Shown here: piece after piece, positions 43,815 through 53,886 of the stretch
Layout: each line of letters starts with the position of its first letter
Numbering within the stretch: position 1 is the stretch's first letter
Source: Pelagihabitans sp965238025
GTDB taxonomy: Bacteria; Bacteroidota; Bacteroidia; Flavobacteriales; Flavobacteriaceae
Direction: 5' to 3'
NCBI GenBank assembly: GCA_965238025.1
Contig: OZ250162.1
Location: 2,728,001-2,792,000 of the forward strand
DNA: 64,000 nucleotides
Made by a program: the position numbers and the translations under genes
Notes under the pieces: generated by a model
Database searches by the model: none
What the model was told of the DNA's origin: nothing
The model's input: the letters and a program-made list of their open reading frames with translations, nothing else

Positions 43815-45206
43815 ATGAATTCGAAAAATAGATTTATACTCATAAATTTTTTGGCATTCGAATTCGTCTTGTTGAATTTGGTCCTAATTCTGTACTTATA
43901 CTTCAGGCTACCAGAATTTTCCCTTACCGATCCGGTATTCCTCATTAAAGTAGCGAAACTTACAGCTGTTTATAATATTAGTTGGCTGTTCATTATTCTT
44001 TATATAAGGGATAATGCATTCTATTTTAATCTTAATTACGGCTACCTGAAGAGTATTCTCACTTCCCTGTTTTTCTTTGTGGGTTTTGTGGCATCTTTGG
44101 TGATACTTCTAAAAATGAGGTATTTTAACCGATCTTCCTTCATTATTCCAATTTTTATTTTTTCCTATTTGAACTTAATCAGTCATAAATATTTATTGAA
44201 ATATTTAAAAAAGAGGGGTTCCCATCTTTTTTCTAATGCAATTCTGATAGGTTCGGCCAATGAATTTTCTGACCCGAAAGGTTTTACAAAGGTAATGACC
44301 CAATTTGGTTATAATATTATGGGTAATCTGGTAGACCAGGATGAGAAACCTAAAAACTTAAAGGGTTTAAATATTGTTGGTAATATTGTTGACCTACCAA
44401 ATGTATTGACGGCGAATTCTATCGATGAAATTTTTATTTCCATGTCGGCCCTGGATCAGAAAAAAATCAAGGAAGCCATTAATATAGCCGATAGTTTTGG
44501 TGTTCGTGTCAAGTTAATCCCCGAAAATCCATTAGTCATATCAAAAAAATATCAGGCGATTACTATGGGCGGCCTTGCGGTTTTTAAACTCCGCCAATCG
44601 CGATTGGATAACTTTAAATATACCATCGTTAAACGTTTATTCGATTTTTGTTTTGCCATGATGGTGGTCGTCGTATTTTTCCCGCTGTATCTGGTCATTG
44701 CTTTATTGGTATTTGCTGAAAGTAAAGGCCCGATCTTGTATACCCCTGAAAGAAAGGGAGAAGGCGGGAAAACATTTAAATGTTATAAGTTCCGGACAAT
44801 GGTGGTCTCAGATGATCCATTGAATAGTACAAAATCAACCGTGGTCAATGATCCCAGAATAACTAGAATCGGGAAATTTTTAAGAAAGACAGATTTGGAT
44901 GAGTTACCACAGTTTTTTAACGTATTGAAAGGCGATATGAGCGTAATTGGCCCGAGGCCCCACAGAGTTAACCTACAGAGGGATTTGAGGAAAAGTGTAA
45001 ACGATTATATGGTAAGGAGTTATGTTAAACCTGGAATTACCGGTTGGGCGCAGGTTAATGGTTGGCGAGGGCCAACGGTAACAGATGAACAAAAGAACGA
45101 ACGAATAAACCATGACCTTTGGTACATAGAGAACTGGAGCTTTTGGTTAGATTTAAAGATAATTTTCTTAACACTATTTGGTGAACATCATAAGAAGGCA
45201 TTTTAA
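43815..45206 (+). CDS. Polyprenyl-phosphate sugar-1-phosphate transferase (WbaP/WcaJ type)
   Basis: The 463-residue polyprenyl glycosylphosphotransferase starts EPS repeat-unit synthesis by moving a sugar-1-phosphate to undecaprenyl phosphate. Several N-terminal helices (about 5-125), a middle Rossmann-like region and the C-terminal bacterial sugar transferase domain (about 270-463) are present. Hallmarks are KRLFDFCFAMM, KCYKFRTM, LRKTDLDELPQ, GDMSVIGPRPHR and KPGITGWAQVNGWRG. The sugar is not predictable. It is first in the plus-strand EPS genes. Confidence 0.93.
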   Translation: MNSKNRFILINFLAFEFVLLNLVLILYLYFRLPEFSLTDPVFLIKVAKLTAVYNISWLFIILYIRDNAFYFNLNYGYLKSILTSLFFFVGFVASLVILLKMRYFNRSSFIIPIFIFSYLNLISHKYLLKYLKKRGSHLFSNAILIGSANEFSDPKGFTKVMTQFGYNIMGNLVDQDEKPKNLKGLNIVGNIVDLPNVLTANSIDEIFISMSALDQKKIKEAINIADSFGVRVKLIPENPLVISKKYQAITMGGLAVFKLRQSRLDNFKYTIVKRLFDFCFAMMVVVVFFPLYLVIALLVFAESKGPILYTPERKGEGGKTFKCYKFRTMVVSDDPLNSTKSTVVNDPRITRIGKFLRKTDLDELPQFFNVLKGDMSVIGPRPHRVNLQRDLRKSVNDYMVRSYVKPGITGWAQVNGWRGPTVTDEQKNERINHDLWYIENWSFWLDLKIIFLTLFGEHHKKAF

Positions 45207-45471
45207 CTAAAAAGAAAGTGCGGTTTCACAAAAAAAATTCAGACAGCCCCTAAGTCGAATTAAACACCATTATAACCTACTGTAAAATGTTATTGATATT
45301 AAAAAAGAATTACTAGCTAGACTATTAGAGTGATTGAACCTTTGTGGTAAGACTTCTAAGAATTAAATAGCAAAACAGGTGATTCTTCCTGAATATTGTA
45401 TTACGAGATTGCTCGTGCTGCAATTGCAGGGATAAATAGAATAATGGATGATAACTTTAAAATGGCATAAA

Positions 45472-46296
45472 ATGAGGAAGGTTCCCAAAGTTAAACCAGT
45501 ATATAAATCAACGATACCCTTGAGTGGGAAGACGTACCTTTTTATAAGTAGATTTTTTCTTCTTATCATCCTTTTAACGGTATCTTCTTGCTATACTTCT
45601 AAGGAGTTCAATTATCTGCAGAGCGATAAGAGTACACTTACGATACCGCTCATTCAGACAAAATATAAGGTACAGCCCAATGATGTTTTGAGTATTAGGG
45701 TACAAAGTAGAGATCCAGAACAATCGGCCTATTATAATACGGGTAATTTGGACAATAGAAATGTTGAACCCAACCCCGCCTCCCTATTTCTTTCTGGTTA
45801 TACGGTTAACCGCGAGGGCATGATAAACTTGGCAAATGTAGGTGAACTTGAAGTAGGTGGTCTTACTGTTGATGAAATAGGCGACTTGGTACAAAGTGAG
45901 ATTGATAAACATTTGGTCGATGCTACGGTCTCCGTAAAACTTACCAGTTTTAAGGTGTCGGTCCTTGGTGATGTCAAGAACCCGGGCACCAATTATATTT
46001 ATAATACACAGGTAAACATATTTGAAGCCCTTAGTGCCGCAGGTGACCTAAATGCAACAGCCAAACGAAAAAAAATAAAATTGATCCGGCAAATAGGTGA
46101 TGTCTCTAAGGTGGTTACTTTAGATTTAAGAGACCCTTTGATCATTCATTCGCCATACTATTTATTGCATCCTAATGATGTGATATATGTAGATACATCA
46201 AAACCAAATATTAATCAAAGAAACTTGGGGGTATTCGGACTTATTCTGTCTGCGATAACCACAACCGTATTGGTGCTGAATTTCACCTCCAATTAA
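45472..46296 (+). CDS. wza: Wza-type polysaccharide export lipoprotein
   Basis: The roughly 274-residue outer-membrane export protein has a lipobox TVSSC (Cys40 from the ATG at 45472), a polysaccharide-export domain (VQPNDVLSIRVQSRDPE) and an SLBB-type region (KVSVLGDVKNPGTNY). It ends in a hydrophobic C-terminal helix with LILSAITTTVLVLNF. It forms the outer-membrane channel of Wzy-dependent export. An in-frame ATG at 45448 would add 8 residues; the true start is uncertain. About 240 bp of gene-free AT-rich DNA precede it. Confidence 0.9.
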   Translation: MRKVPKVKPVYKSTIPLSGKTYLFISRFFLLIILLTVSSCYTSKEFNYLQSDKSTLTIPLIQTKYKVQPNDVLSIRVQSRDPEQSAYYNTGNLDNRNVEPNPASLFLSGYTVNREGMINLANVGELEVGGLTVDEIGDLVQSEIDKHLVDATVSVKLTSFKVSVLGDVKNPGTNYIYNTQVNIFEALSAAGDLNATAKRKKIKLIRQIGDVSKVVTLDLRDPLIIHSPYYLLHPNDVIYVDTSKPNINQRNLGVFGLILSAITTTVLVLNFTSN

Positions 46297-46416
46297 GTCT
46301 AAATGAGCAATCAGCACCCGCATTTGGCTTAATCGTTTGAATAGTTCCAGCATAGTGCGCAAAAAAAATATACTTCGAAAGATTGAAATTCGAAAGAACT
46401 TTGACAAGACATAAAA

Positions 46417-48822
46417 ATGAAAGAAAGAAGTGATGAAAATATCAATACCGGACAGGAGGTTAATTTGAAAACCTTTTTTAAGAAGGTATACAAGAACAAA
46501 TTACTCTTTTTATTGAGTATTGGTTCGTTTGTGGCCGCCGCGCTGGCATATATCTACTTGGCTACACCTAAGTATGAAGTATCAACTTCTATTCTGATCG
46601 ACCCTTACGGCAGAAATCGGGTACTTGGGGAAAGTAAGTATGTTGATGGGGGTGTGAGCTTGATTGAAATGGAAAAAAACCTGTACAATGAAATAGGAAT
46701 CATAAAATCATATAGCCTTATTAAACAGACCTTAGAAGATGTAGGTTTTGAGGTTTCCTATCATTCAGGAAATTTTCTTAGAAAAAAGGAACATTATAAT
46801 CACTTTCCTGTTGAAATAAAACCAATAAAGACCGAAGCGCAGCTCTACAATGTTCCTTTTGAGATAGAAATCCTTGAAAATGAAAAATATCGGCTGTCTA
46901 TAGAAGCAAATGATTTTATGGTGTCAGTCCCTGCAAACGGCACGGCCCGTAAGGTGGAAAGTGGCTTTAACTTCAACCAAATATATTCTTTTGGGGAAAA
47001 GGTGGAACACAAATACTTCAACTTTGTTGTCGAAAAATCAAATGCCGAAATGAACTCCGATGAATTTGGAGAAGGCAACTTGAGCTTTATAGTACATGAC
47101 CTGAATAGTCTTACCAATAGTTATTTAAACAACCTTACCGTTGACAATATCGATATTCAGGCAAGTATTTTTAAAATAGTCTCTACTGGTGCCTTAATCG
47201 GTAAAGAAGTAGATTTTCTCAAAAAACTAACGGAAAACTACGTTCAAAACAAACTGATTTCCAGAAACAAAATTGCTATGGGCAAGGAGTCATTTATTCG
47301 AAATCAACTTGATATCGTAACTGATTCGCTGTTAAAGGTAGAGTTAGATTTAGAAATGTTCAAACAGGATGAGAGCGCAATTAATTTAGGTGCTACAGCC
47401 TCCAACGCTTTAGGCCAATCCCAAAATTTAACTGTTGAAAAGGCCAAATTGGAGCTTGATATTAAATACTACAAATCTTTGATCAACTATGTTGAAAATA
47501 ATCGCAATAGTGACGATTTTGTAATCCCCACGGCAATGGGTATTGAAGACCCCCTAATAAATGAGCAGGTAACCGAGCTTAAAAGGCTATATACATTAAG
47601 GTCAAAAAAGAAATTCTTTATTACAGCCAATAGCCGGGAAATGACCATCATTAATAATCAAATAAAGGAGTCGACCGGTCTGCTCTTAAACAATTTAAGA
47701 ACGGCTATCAAATCTTCAGAATTTGAATTGCGAGGAGTGCGGAGCCAATTGCAAGAATACAATGGGGTGATTAGCGAGTTGCCCACTAAGGAAAAGCAAT
47801 TATTGAATATTGAAAGGCAGAGCAATCTCTATGAAAATCTGTTTAATTATTTGAGTCAAGAACTGGCAAAAACGGGAATTGCCAGGGCTGAGAATACCTC
47901 TGATACCAGAGTATTGGATGAGGCCAGAATGGTCGGGAGCGGTCCGGTGGCACCTCAAAAAATGCTATTATTGGTATTGGCCGGTATCCTGGGAACTCTG
48001 TTGCCTTTAGCAAAAATCGTATTTTTTTCTTCGGATGATGTTATTGAAAATAGTGATCAAATTACTGAACATACCGATATACCTGTAATAGCCAATATAT
48101 CCCGTCATAATTCAAAGTCGAAATCGGGGTCAGACGTTTCTCTTTGGAGAGTAAAGGAATCGTTTAGGGATTTGTATGTTAATCTTGAATTTGGAGGCTC
48201 AAAAGAAGGATGTTGTGTTTTGGGAATAACTTCCATTATGCCAGAAGAAGGCAAAACTTTTTGCGCTATCAATTTAGGCATTACCCTTGCCGAAGCGGGT
48301 AAAAAAACACTTATTATCGATACTGATTTAAGGAATCCTAGCCTGGTAAAGAAAATTAATAAGATAGAAGGGAAAGGACTTTCTAGTTATTTACAGGGAG
48401 AGGTAAACACCTTGGATGCTATTATTCACCCTCACAAGAAAGTAGACAAGCTTCAATTCATTCCCACTGATGTTGTTGATGGTAATATACTTGGTTTGTT
48501 ATCCGGATCTAAAATGAAGACACTTTTTACAACGCTTAAGGAAAGGTATGATTATATTATATTAGATACCCCCGCCGTAGGATTGGTATCCGATTTTCTA
48601 TTATTTTCTGATGAGATAGCCATAAATTTATTTGTCGTGCGTAGAGACATAGCCAAAATCGCATATTTGAAGGACTTTGAGGAGTTAGTACGCCGCGGTA
48701 AAAAGAAAACGAGCTATATCGTCTTTAATGATGCGCTGGACAAAGACTACAAACATGGGTATGGCCAAACATATGGGACTACTAAGGAAGAACAACTGGT
48801 AGACGATTATTTATCGGTTTAG
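46417..48822 (+). CDS. wzc: Wzc-type chain-length regulator and tyrosine autokinase
   Basis: The 801-residue inner-membrane co-polymerase has a Wzz-like N-terminal domain with first helix at about 29-50, a long periplasmic coiled-coil region (about 280-500), a second helix (about 520-537) and a cytoplasmic BY-kinase domain. Kinase motifs are Walker A in MPEEGKTF (about 608-616), Walker A' in LIIDTDLRNP and Walker B-like YIILDTPAV. The last 25 residues hold four tyrosines (DYKHGYGQTYG, DYL), the expected autophosphorylation cluster. It controls EPS polymer length and export with Wza. Confidence 0.95.
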   Translation: MKERSDENINTGQEVNLKTFFKKVYKNKLLFLLSIGSFVAAALAYIYLATPKYEVSTSILIDPYGRNRVLGESKYVDGGVSLIEMEKNLYNEIGIIKSYSLIKQTLEDVGFEVSYHSGNFLRKKEHYNHFPVEIKPIKTEAQLYNVPFEIEILENEKYRLSIEANDFMVSVPANGTARKVESGFNFNQIYSFGEKVEHKYFNFVVEKSNAEMNSDEFGEGNLSFIVHDLNSLTNSYLNNLTVDNIDIQASIFKIVSTGALIGKEVDFLKKLTENYVQNKLISRNKIAMGKESFIRNQLDIVTDSLLKVELDLEMFKQDESAINLGATASNALGQSQNLTVEKAKLELDIKYYKSLINYVENNRNSDDFVIPTAMGIEDPLINEQVTELKRLYTLRSKKKFFITANSREMTIINNQIKESTGLLLNNLRTAIKSSEFELRGVRSQLQEYNGVISELPTKEKQLLNIERQSNLYENLFNYLSQELAKTGIARAENTSDTRVLDEARMVGSGPVAPQKMLLLVLAGILGTLLPLAKIVFFSSDDVIENSDQITEHTDIPVIANISRHNSKSKSGSDVSLWRVKESFRDLYVNLEFGGSKEGCCVLGITSIMPEEGKTFCAINLGITLAEAGKKTLIIDTDLRNPSLVKKINKIEGKGLSSYLQGEVNTLDAIIHPHKKVDKLQFIPTDVVDGNILGLLSGSKMKTLFTTLKERYDYIILDTPAVGLVSDFLLFSDEIAINLFVVRRDIAKIAYLKDFEELVRRGKKKTSYIVFNDALDKDYKHGYGQTYGTTKEEQLVDDYLSV

Positions 48823-48894
48823 GACATTAATATAACCTTTTAGGAAGGCTTGGTGGCATGTTAGAAGTGTTGCCAAATATAAAATCCTGGCAAG

Positions 48895-50256
48895 ATGGGC
48901 AATTACTCAAAACTTTTTAGTTGGAACGAGGTGCATTTGCATCACTTCTATATTTATTTTGCATTTGCCGTTATTGCTGCCTTTTATTTAACCTATAAGA
49001 GCAATTCTAAATATAAGTTCGAACTCTTTTTTATCTCTTTTTATTTCCTGACCGGCAATATTAATGAGCTCTTGACCATAAAAATTCCGGGATTCAGTTT
49101 TTTCGAAATTCAACCGATTAGGTTCATATATTTATTGTTGGCGGTCTTTATGATTAGAAAAACAATGTTTTCAAGAAAAAAACTGAACCTCACCTTAAAC
49201 AAAAAGGTACCTTGGTTCGTCGTTTTTCTTTATGCCTTTTGTGCCCTTCTTATTTTGTCGGTTACCTTTAATATTACCCATATTGGTATTTCCAAAGGAC
49301 TAAAAACCATTCTTGATACTTTGGCTTTTCTTGTATTGCTGGAGTCGTTACGAAAAATGGCCGATAAACCCTCTTATGACCTTATTGGAAAATCAATAAT
49401 GATCGCAGCAGTGGTTACAAGTTTGGTCAGCCTAATACAAATATCGGTTGACCCATACTTTCTTAGGATTGGTCATGCTAGACCGGCATTTGGAAACTTC
49501 TTGCGAAGTAACGGAATATTCAGTACGGAATACTACAATTCATATTATTTGATCATCGCCATTACATGGACCTTGGTCACAGTTAAAAAAAATCTGTTAA
49601 AGATTACGTTTGTTTTACTCTTTTCCCTTGGTGTATTATCTACTTTTCAGAGAATGAGCTGGTTAATACTTGCTTTGGTCATTGTCACCTATTTGGTATT
49701 TATAAAAAAGGCAGCCATTGAAAAAATGCTGTTGATTGGGCTCACCGGTCTGGCTTTAGTATTGTCCCTATCTATTTTTTACTATCAAGATGTTATGAAT
49801 AGTACCGTAGTTAAGGAACGTTTAAGCGATTCTGTTGATGGTCGCAAGGGCTACTATTCAATGGTAATTGATAATATTGGAGACAAACCTTTGTTCGGTT
49901 ACGGAGATTTCAATCATGAGGTTTATTATGTAAATATGCTGAGAATTACCAGTAGTAGGGATCGTGCCGAAGGCATTACCGGAGGGTTGCATAGTAGCTA
50001 TTTTGCCGCACTTTTTCGATATGGTTTTCCTACCTTTGTATGTTTTGTGCTGTTTGTGGTACTATCTGTATTCTATTATTCAAAATCCTTTAAATCCAAT
50101 TTATACTTCGTGATTCCCTTTCTTGTGAGTATACTGTACATGGTTGGTGGTCTCACCAATAGTTTTCTGTTTTTATCTTATATCTCGATACTCTACGCCG
50201 TTCATATTGGAATCGGTATGGGAATTAATAAAATAGAAGAAGAGTCCAATTCTTAA
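48895..50256 (+). CDS. O-antigen/EPS polymerase-like (Wzy) membrane protein
   Basis: The 453-residue protein has 10-12 helices and a large extracytoplasmic loop (about 300-370) in the usual Wzy/O-antigen ligase layout; the segment GYGDFNHE and SSYFAALFRYGFPTF match the family pattern. Primary sequence is poorly conserved in this family, so the call relies on topology and on its position between wzc and the flippase. Confidence 0.82.
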   Translation: MGNYSKLFSWNEVHLHHFYIYFAFAVIAAFYLTYKSNSKYKFELFFISFYFLTGNINELLTIKIPGFSFFEIQPIRFIYLLLAVFMIRKTMFSRKKLNLTLNKKVPWFVVFLYAFCALLILSVTFNITHIGISKGLKTILDTLAFLVLLESLRKMADKPSYDLIGKSIMIAAVVTSLVSLIQISVDPYFLRIGHARPAFGNFLRSNGIFSTEYYNSYYLIIAITWTLVTVKKNLLKITFVLLFSLGVLSTFQRMSWLILALVIVTYLVFIKKAAIEKMLLIGLTGLALVLSLSIFYYQDVMNSTVVKERLSDSVDGRKGYYSMVIDNIGDKPLFGYGDFNHEVYYVNMLRITSSRDRAEGITGGLHSSYFAALFRYGFPTFVCFVLFVVLSVFYYSKSFKSNLYFVIPFLVSILYMVGGLTNSFLFLSYISILYAVHIGIGMGINKIEEESNS

Positions 50257-50274
50257 AAGCCATGAAATCAACGT

Positions 50275-51636
50275 ATGAGCATCATTAAAAAGGCGAAAGA
50301 TATTTTCCTAAAAGGCAATACCAGATCCGTTCGGGCTAAAAAAAATGTACTGATTACCATAGTTGTAAAGGGATTGGGAATGTTAATCGGCTTTATTTAC
50401 TTCCCCTTGTCATTAGATTACCTCGGAGCAGTAAAATTTGGTATTTTTCTGACGCTTCTTTCTATAGTAGATTGGTTTCTAAATTTTGATATTGGTATCG
50501 GTCTCGGGCTGCGAAATAAGTTTGGTGAATCTGTAGCGCATAACGACGATGAGAAGGCCAAGCGCTATGTAAGTACTGCTTATTTTGGTTTAGGCGCGAT
50601 TGTATCGGTGCTTACGGTCGTATTGCTAGTTTTAAACTATACACTACCCTGGACGAATTGGTTGAATATTGCTCCGGACTTGGCTGATGAGGTAAGGACC
50701 CTGGGCGCGATTATCATAATAGCCTTTGGCATACAATTCATTGCGCGTAATATTTATGAAATATTCTATGCCCTGCAAAAAATGGCATATGTTGAAATAT
50801 TTTTGTTGCTATCGAAAGCATTGTTTCTAATATTAATAATCATAATTCCGTTTATAGTTCCCGACTCTTTACTTCTTTTCGGGACAGCCAAATCCTTAAC
50901 TTTTGCCCTGGTTCCGTTAACTGTTGGATTATATTTTTTTAGACAAAAATTCAGCAAATATAGGCCCTACCTAAAGCACGTCAGGTTAGATTACTTTAAG
51001 GACTTATTTTCTTTGGGGATTAAATTCTTCCTGATTAAAATTTCAATGCTGGTCATACATCAGACCAATAATATTTTGATTGCCAGTTTTGTTTCTTTAG
51101 AGGGAGTACCAAAATATGAGGCGGCTTATAAGTACCTTTCCATTTTTATGATGCTATTTGTAATCTTGAATAATCAGCTATGGCCGTCCAATATAGAGGC
51201 CTATGCCAAGGGAGAGCTCGACTGGATGAAAAAGTCGATGCGTACTGTAATGAAAATTTGGGTAGGTACGATATTCTTGGCCTTGTTGATGGTAACGATA
51301 TCACCATACATATACGAATTATGGCTGGGCGAAAACCTTGAGATACCTATGGCCATTTCGGCAGTTGTGGCTATATCTATCTGTCTTACCACTTGGGTTA
51401 ATATGTTCAACATCGTAACAAATGGCACAGGCAAGATCAAACTTCAAATGTATTCGTGGATCTTTGCGGCAATCATTAACATTCCGGCTTCCTTATTTTT
51501 CGTTCAGGTGCTAGATCTAGGTGTTGTGGGGATTGTATTGGGTACGATAACGAGTTTATTGCCAGTAGCAATTCTTTCTCCGATTCAAGTCTCTAAAATT
51601 TTGGCAAAAAAGGAACGTGGCATCTGGGCGGAGTAA
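50275..51636 (+). CDS. Wzx-type polysaccharide flippase
   Basis: A 453-residue protein of the MOP/polysaccharide transport superfamily with about 12-14 helices. The N-terminal VLITIVVKGLGMLIGFIYFP and LSLDYLGAVKFGIF are typical. It flips the undecaprenyl-linked repeat unit to the periplasm. It begins 18 bp after the polymerase gene. Confidence 0.9.
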   Translation: MSIIKKAKDIFLKGNTRSVRAKKNVLITIVVKGLGMLIGFIYFPLSLDYLGAVKFGIFLTLLSIVDWFLNFDIGIGLGLRNKFGESVAHNDDEKAKRYVSTAYFGLGAIVSVLTVVLLVLNYTLPWTNWLNIAPDLADEVRTLGAIIIIAFGIQFIARNIYEIFYALQKMAYVEIFLLLSKALFLILIIIIPFIVPDSLLLFGTAKSLTFALVPLTVGLYFFRQKFSKYRPYLKHVRLDYFKDLFSLGIKFFLIKISMLVIHQTNNILIASFVSLEGVPKYEAAYKYLSIFMMLFVILNNQLWPSNIEAYAKGELDWMKKSMRTVMKIWVGTIFLALLMVTISPYIYELWLGENLEIPMAISAVVAISICLTTWVNMFNIVTNGTGKIKLQMYSWIFAAIINIPASLFFVQVLDLGVVGIVLGTITSLLPVAILSPIQVSKILAKKERGIWAE

Positions 51637-51643
51637 AAGAAAT

Positions 51644-52366
51644 TTATTGAGTGATGTCTTTTTCAACGTTCTTGAACCGCAACCAATATAGCGCAAACAT
51701 AAAAAGTATGAGCGCGAAAACAGTCTCCTTGATCTCAACAACGCCATGACCCTTAAGGTGACTTAAAACAGCTCTTAGCGAATTCCCGAAAATCCAGTTG
51801 GCACAAAAAAGTATTCCGAAAATGATAGGGGGAACAGGCAGATGTATTTTCTTGATAAAGGCCCTAAAGCGAGCATTAACCCTAAATAACAAAGGTATAA
51901 TGAGGAGGTAGGTCAAGAAAGCTATATAAAACAGCCTGTGCATTGTAAAAAGGGCCAGTATCCCCTTTTTTTCTTCACCATCAGGGGTTCTTCCGTGAAA
52001 AACAGTGATATTATGTAAATTAAATTCACCTTGGGCGTTTATCTCTTTAATTGCCTCGGGTGTGGCGTAATTGAAAATTCGTTGTCCCCAGCTTATCTCC
52101 TCTCCAAAGGCAAAAAAGAATAAAAGTGCAAGAAGCGAAAAATATAGTGTTTTTAGCTTTCTACCTTTTTTATCCTTCGGCAGATAACGTTTTGGGTTGG
52201 CTACTATGATAAAAAAGACAATGGCCGCCAATAGGAAAAACAATGCCCCTATGTTTTCATAGATTCCATCCTCTCTGGTAGCTTGTATTAACACCTCATT
52301 AGATATATAACAAGGGAAGTAAAAAAGCGGAATGAGGATTAAAAGAAACAGGTACTTATTGGACAT
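51644..52366 (-). CDS. Hypothetical membrane protein with FGEEISWGQRIF motif
   Basis: The 240-residue protein has six or seven predicted helices and a strongly acidic/aromatic motif FGEEISWGQRIF (about 85-96), followed by a short loop and the HNITVFH segment. I have an impression of similar motifs in uncharacterised membrane proteins near surface-polysaccharide genes, but no function is known to me. It is inserted on the opposite strand within the EPS locus, ending 7 bp from the flippase stop. The ATG at 52366 is preferred over a TTG 18 bp upstream. Confidence 0.72.
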   Translation of the reverse strand: MSNKYLFLLILIPLFYFPCYISNEVLIQATREDGIYENIGALFFLLAAIVFFIIVANPKRYLPKDKKGRKLKTLYFSLLALLFFFAFGEEISWGQRIFNYATPEAIKEINAQGEFNLHNITVFHGRTPDGEEKKGILALFTMHRLFYIAFLTYLLIIPLLFRVNARFRAFIKKIHLPVPPIIFGILFCANWIFGNSLRAVLSHLKGHGVVEIKETVFALILFMFALYWLRFKNVEKDITQ

Positions 52367-52609
52367 AGAGTGTACTTTTCTCAATCAGTGCTAATTCTGA
52401 TATTTATGTATGGTTCAAGGCCTTAAATATACCTATTAATCTATTCAGTATGCAGTTTTGGGGACAATAGATCGGTGAATTATTAGTTTAATTAGATTAT
52501 CTTTCGCTTTTTTGATTTTAACAAAATAATAAAGTGAATACAGGCGAAACTTTATAATTTCAGTTGAAAATTTTCGATAAAGACCAATGCCCAATTGTAC
52601 CCTGAAAAA

Positions 52610-53824
52610 ATGATATTGCAGCAGCAAGGACAAGATACCAATAATCATATCGTATTTGTTGGCGAATCGGGGTTTCCGATTGGATTGGCAACCATTCAAA
52701 GGTTGACTTTGATGGCCAAAGCATTTCTTCATGTTGGAGACATGACAACGGTAATTTGTAGAAAAGGAGTATGGAAAAAAAGCGAAAAGGTCGCTTATGA
52801 CACCCAAGGAAATTTTGAAGGCATAAATTATATATATACCTCGAAAAGCGGCTTCCGTCCGGATGGATTTCTCCAAAGAAACATTCAAAAGTTGAAAGGG
52901 ATGTATGGGGAATACACCTATTTGAAAAAACTAAAGAAAAAGGATAAAATTGATTTGGTAATTGTCTCCGACATGAAGGTAATTCATGTGCTGCGCTATC
53001 TTCTATATTCAACATTGCTGAACTTTCCCATTGCCGTAAATTTTGTGGAGATGACCTCTTCGCTGCAGCACAGGTCAAATTTTTTAAAAAGAGTGAATGA
53101 TTATTTATTAGACAAGTGGGTGATTAAGTTTTTTGATGGTGCCCTTCCGATTAGCGATAAGTTATTGGATTATTTTAAAACGATTGCGCCTAATAAACCC
53201 TATCTAAAGCTTCCCATTATTTGTGATTTTAAAAAATTCAATTTGCAAAAAAACGAAAAGGATCCCTATTTTTTGTATTGTGGTAGTTTTAGACATAGCG
53301 AGGTACGGGATTTTGTTGTTGAGGCGTATAGGAGCATCGATATCAATGAACATGTAAAGTTATATATGATTGTTAGCGGGGGCGGAGAAGAGGAAACGGA
53401 GCAATTGCAGCAAGAAATGAACAACCTCTTTGATAATAATCCCATAACATTATTTGCCAATATACCCTATAAACAGCTGGTTGAATTGTACACCAATGCC
53501 ATTGCATTACTAATCCCATTACGGCATACCGTTCAAGATGCTGCTAGATTCCCACATAAGATTGGAGAATATCTTGCGAGCGGAAACCCCGTTATAACAA
53601 CGGATGTAGGCGAAATAAAGAACTATTTTAAGGATGGTAAAACGGCCTTGATAGCAGATACATATGCGGTTAGTGCTTTTGGTGAAAAAATGAATTATGT
53701 GTTGCAATATCCAGAGGAAGCCAAACAAATTGGTCTGAACGGAAAGGAATTAGGTTTAAAAGAGTTCGACTATAAAGCCCACGGAGAGAGACTTAAGGGT
53801 TTTGTAGCGGAATTAAAGGCTTAA
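52610..53824 (+). CDS. Glycosyltransferase family 4-like protein
   Basis: The 404-residue GT-B glycosyltransferase starts with VFVGESGFPIGLATIQR, where the Gly-rich acceptor loop is expected, and has the C-terminal nucleotide-sugar region HKIGEYLASGNPVITTDVG with the conserved Glu. Donor and acceptor are unknown. The ATG at 52610 is chosen over a TTG at 52595. A 243-bp gene-free gap separates it from the divergent membrane protein. Confidence 0.88.
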   Translation: MILQQQGQDTNNHIVFVGESGFPIGLATIQRLTLMAKAFLHVGDMTTVICRKGVWKKSEKVAYDTQGNFEGINYIYTSKSGFRPDGFLQRNIQKLKGMYGEYTYLKKLKKKDKIDLVIVSDMKVIHVLRYLLYSTLLNFPIAVNFVEMTSSLQHRSNFLKRVNDYLLDKWVIKFFDGALPISDKLLDYFKTIAPNKPYLKLPIICDFKKFNLQKNEKDPYFLYCGSFRHSEVRDFVVEAYRSIDINEHVKLYMIVSGGGEEETEQLQQEMNNLFDNNPITLFANIPYKQLVELYTNAIALLIPLRHTVQDAARFPHKIGEYLASGNPVITTDVGEIKNYFKDGKTALIADTYAVSAFGEKMNYVLQYPEEAKQIGLNGKELGLKEFDYKAHGERLKGFVAELKA

Positions 53825-53886
53825 ATAAAAATGGGAATAAAATAGTTTTGAACCCAAGATCAAGTGAGCAAAGCATTGGTGAAGAA

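Noticed and set aside
52445..53078. Minus-strand ORFs overlapping the first GT4 gene
   Set aside because: The plus-strand glycosyltransferase is clearly coding; these frames are antisense shadows and look like low-quality protein.
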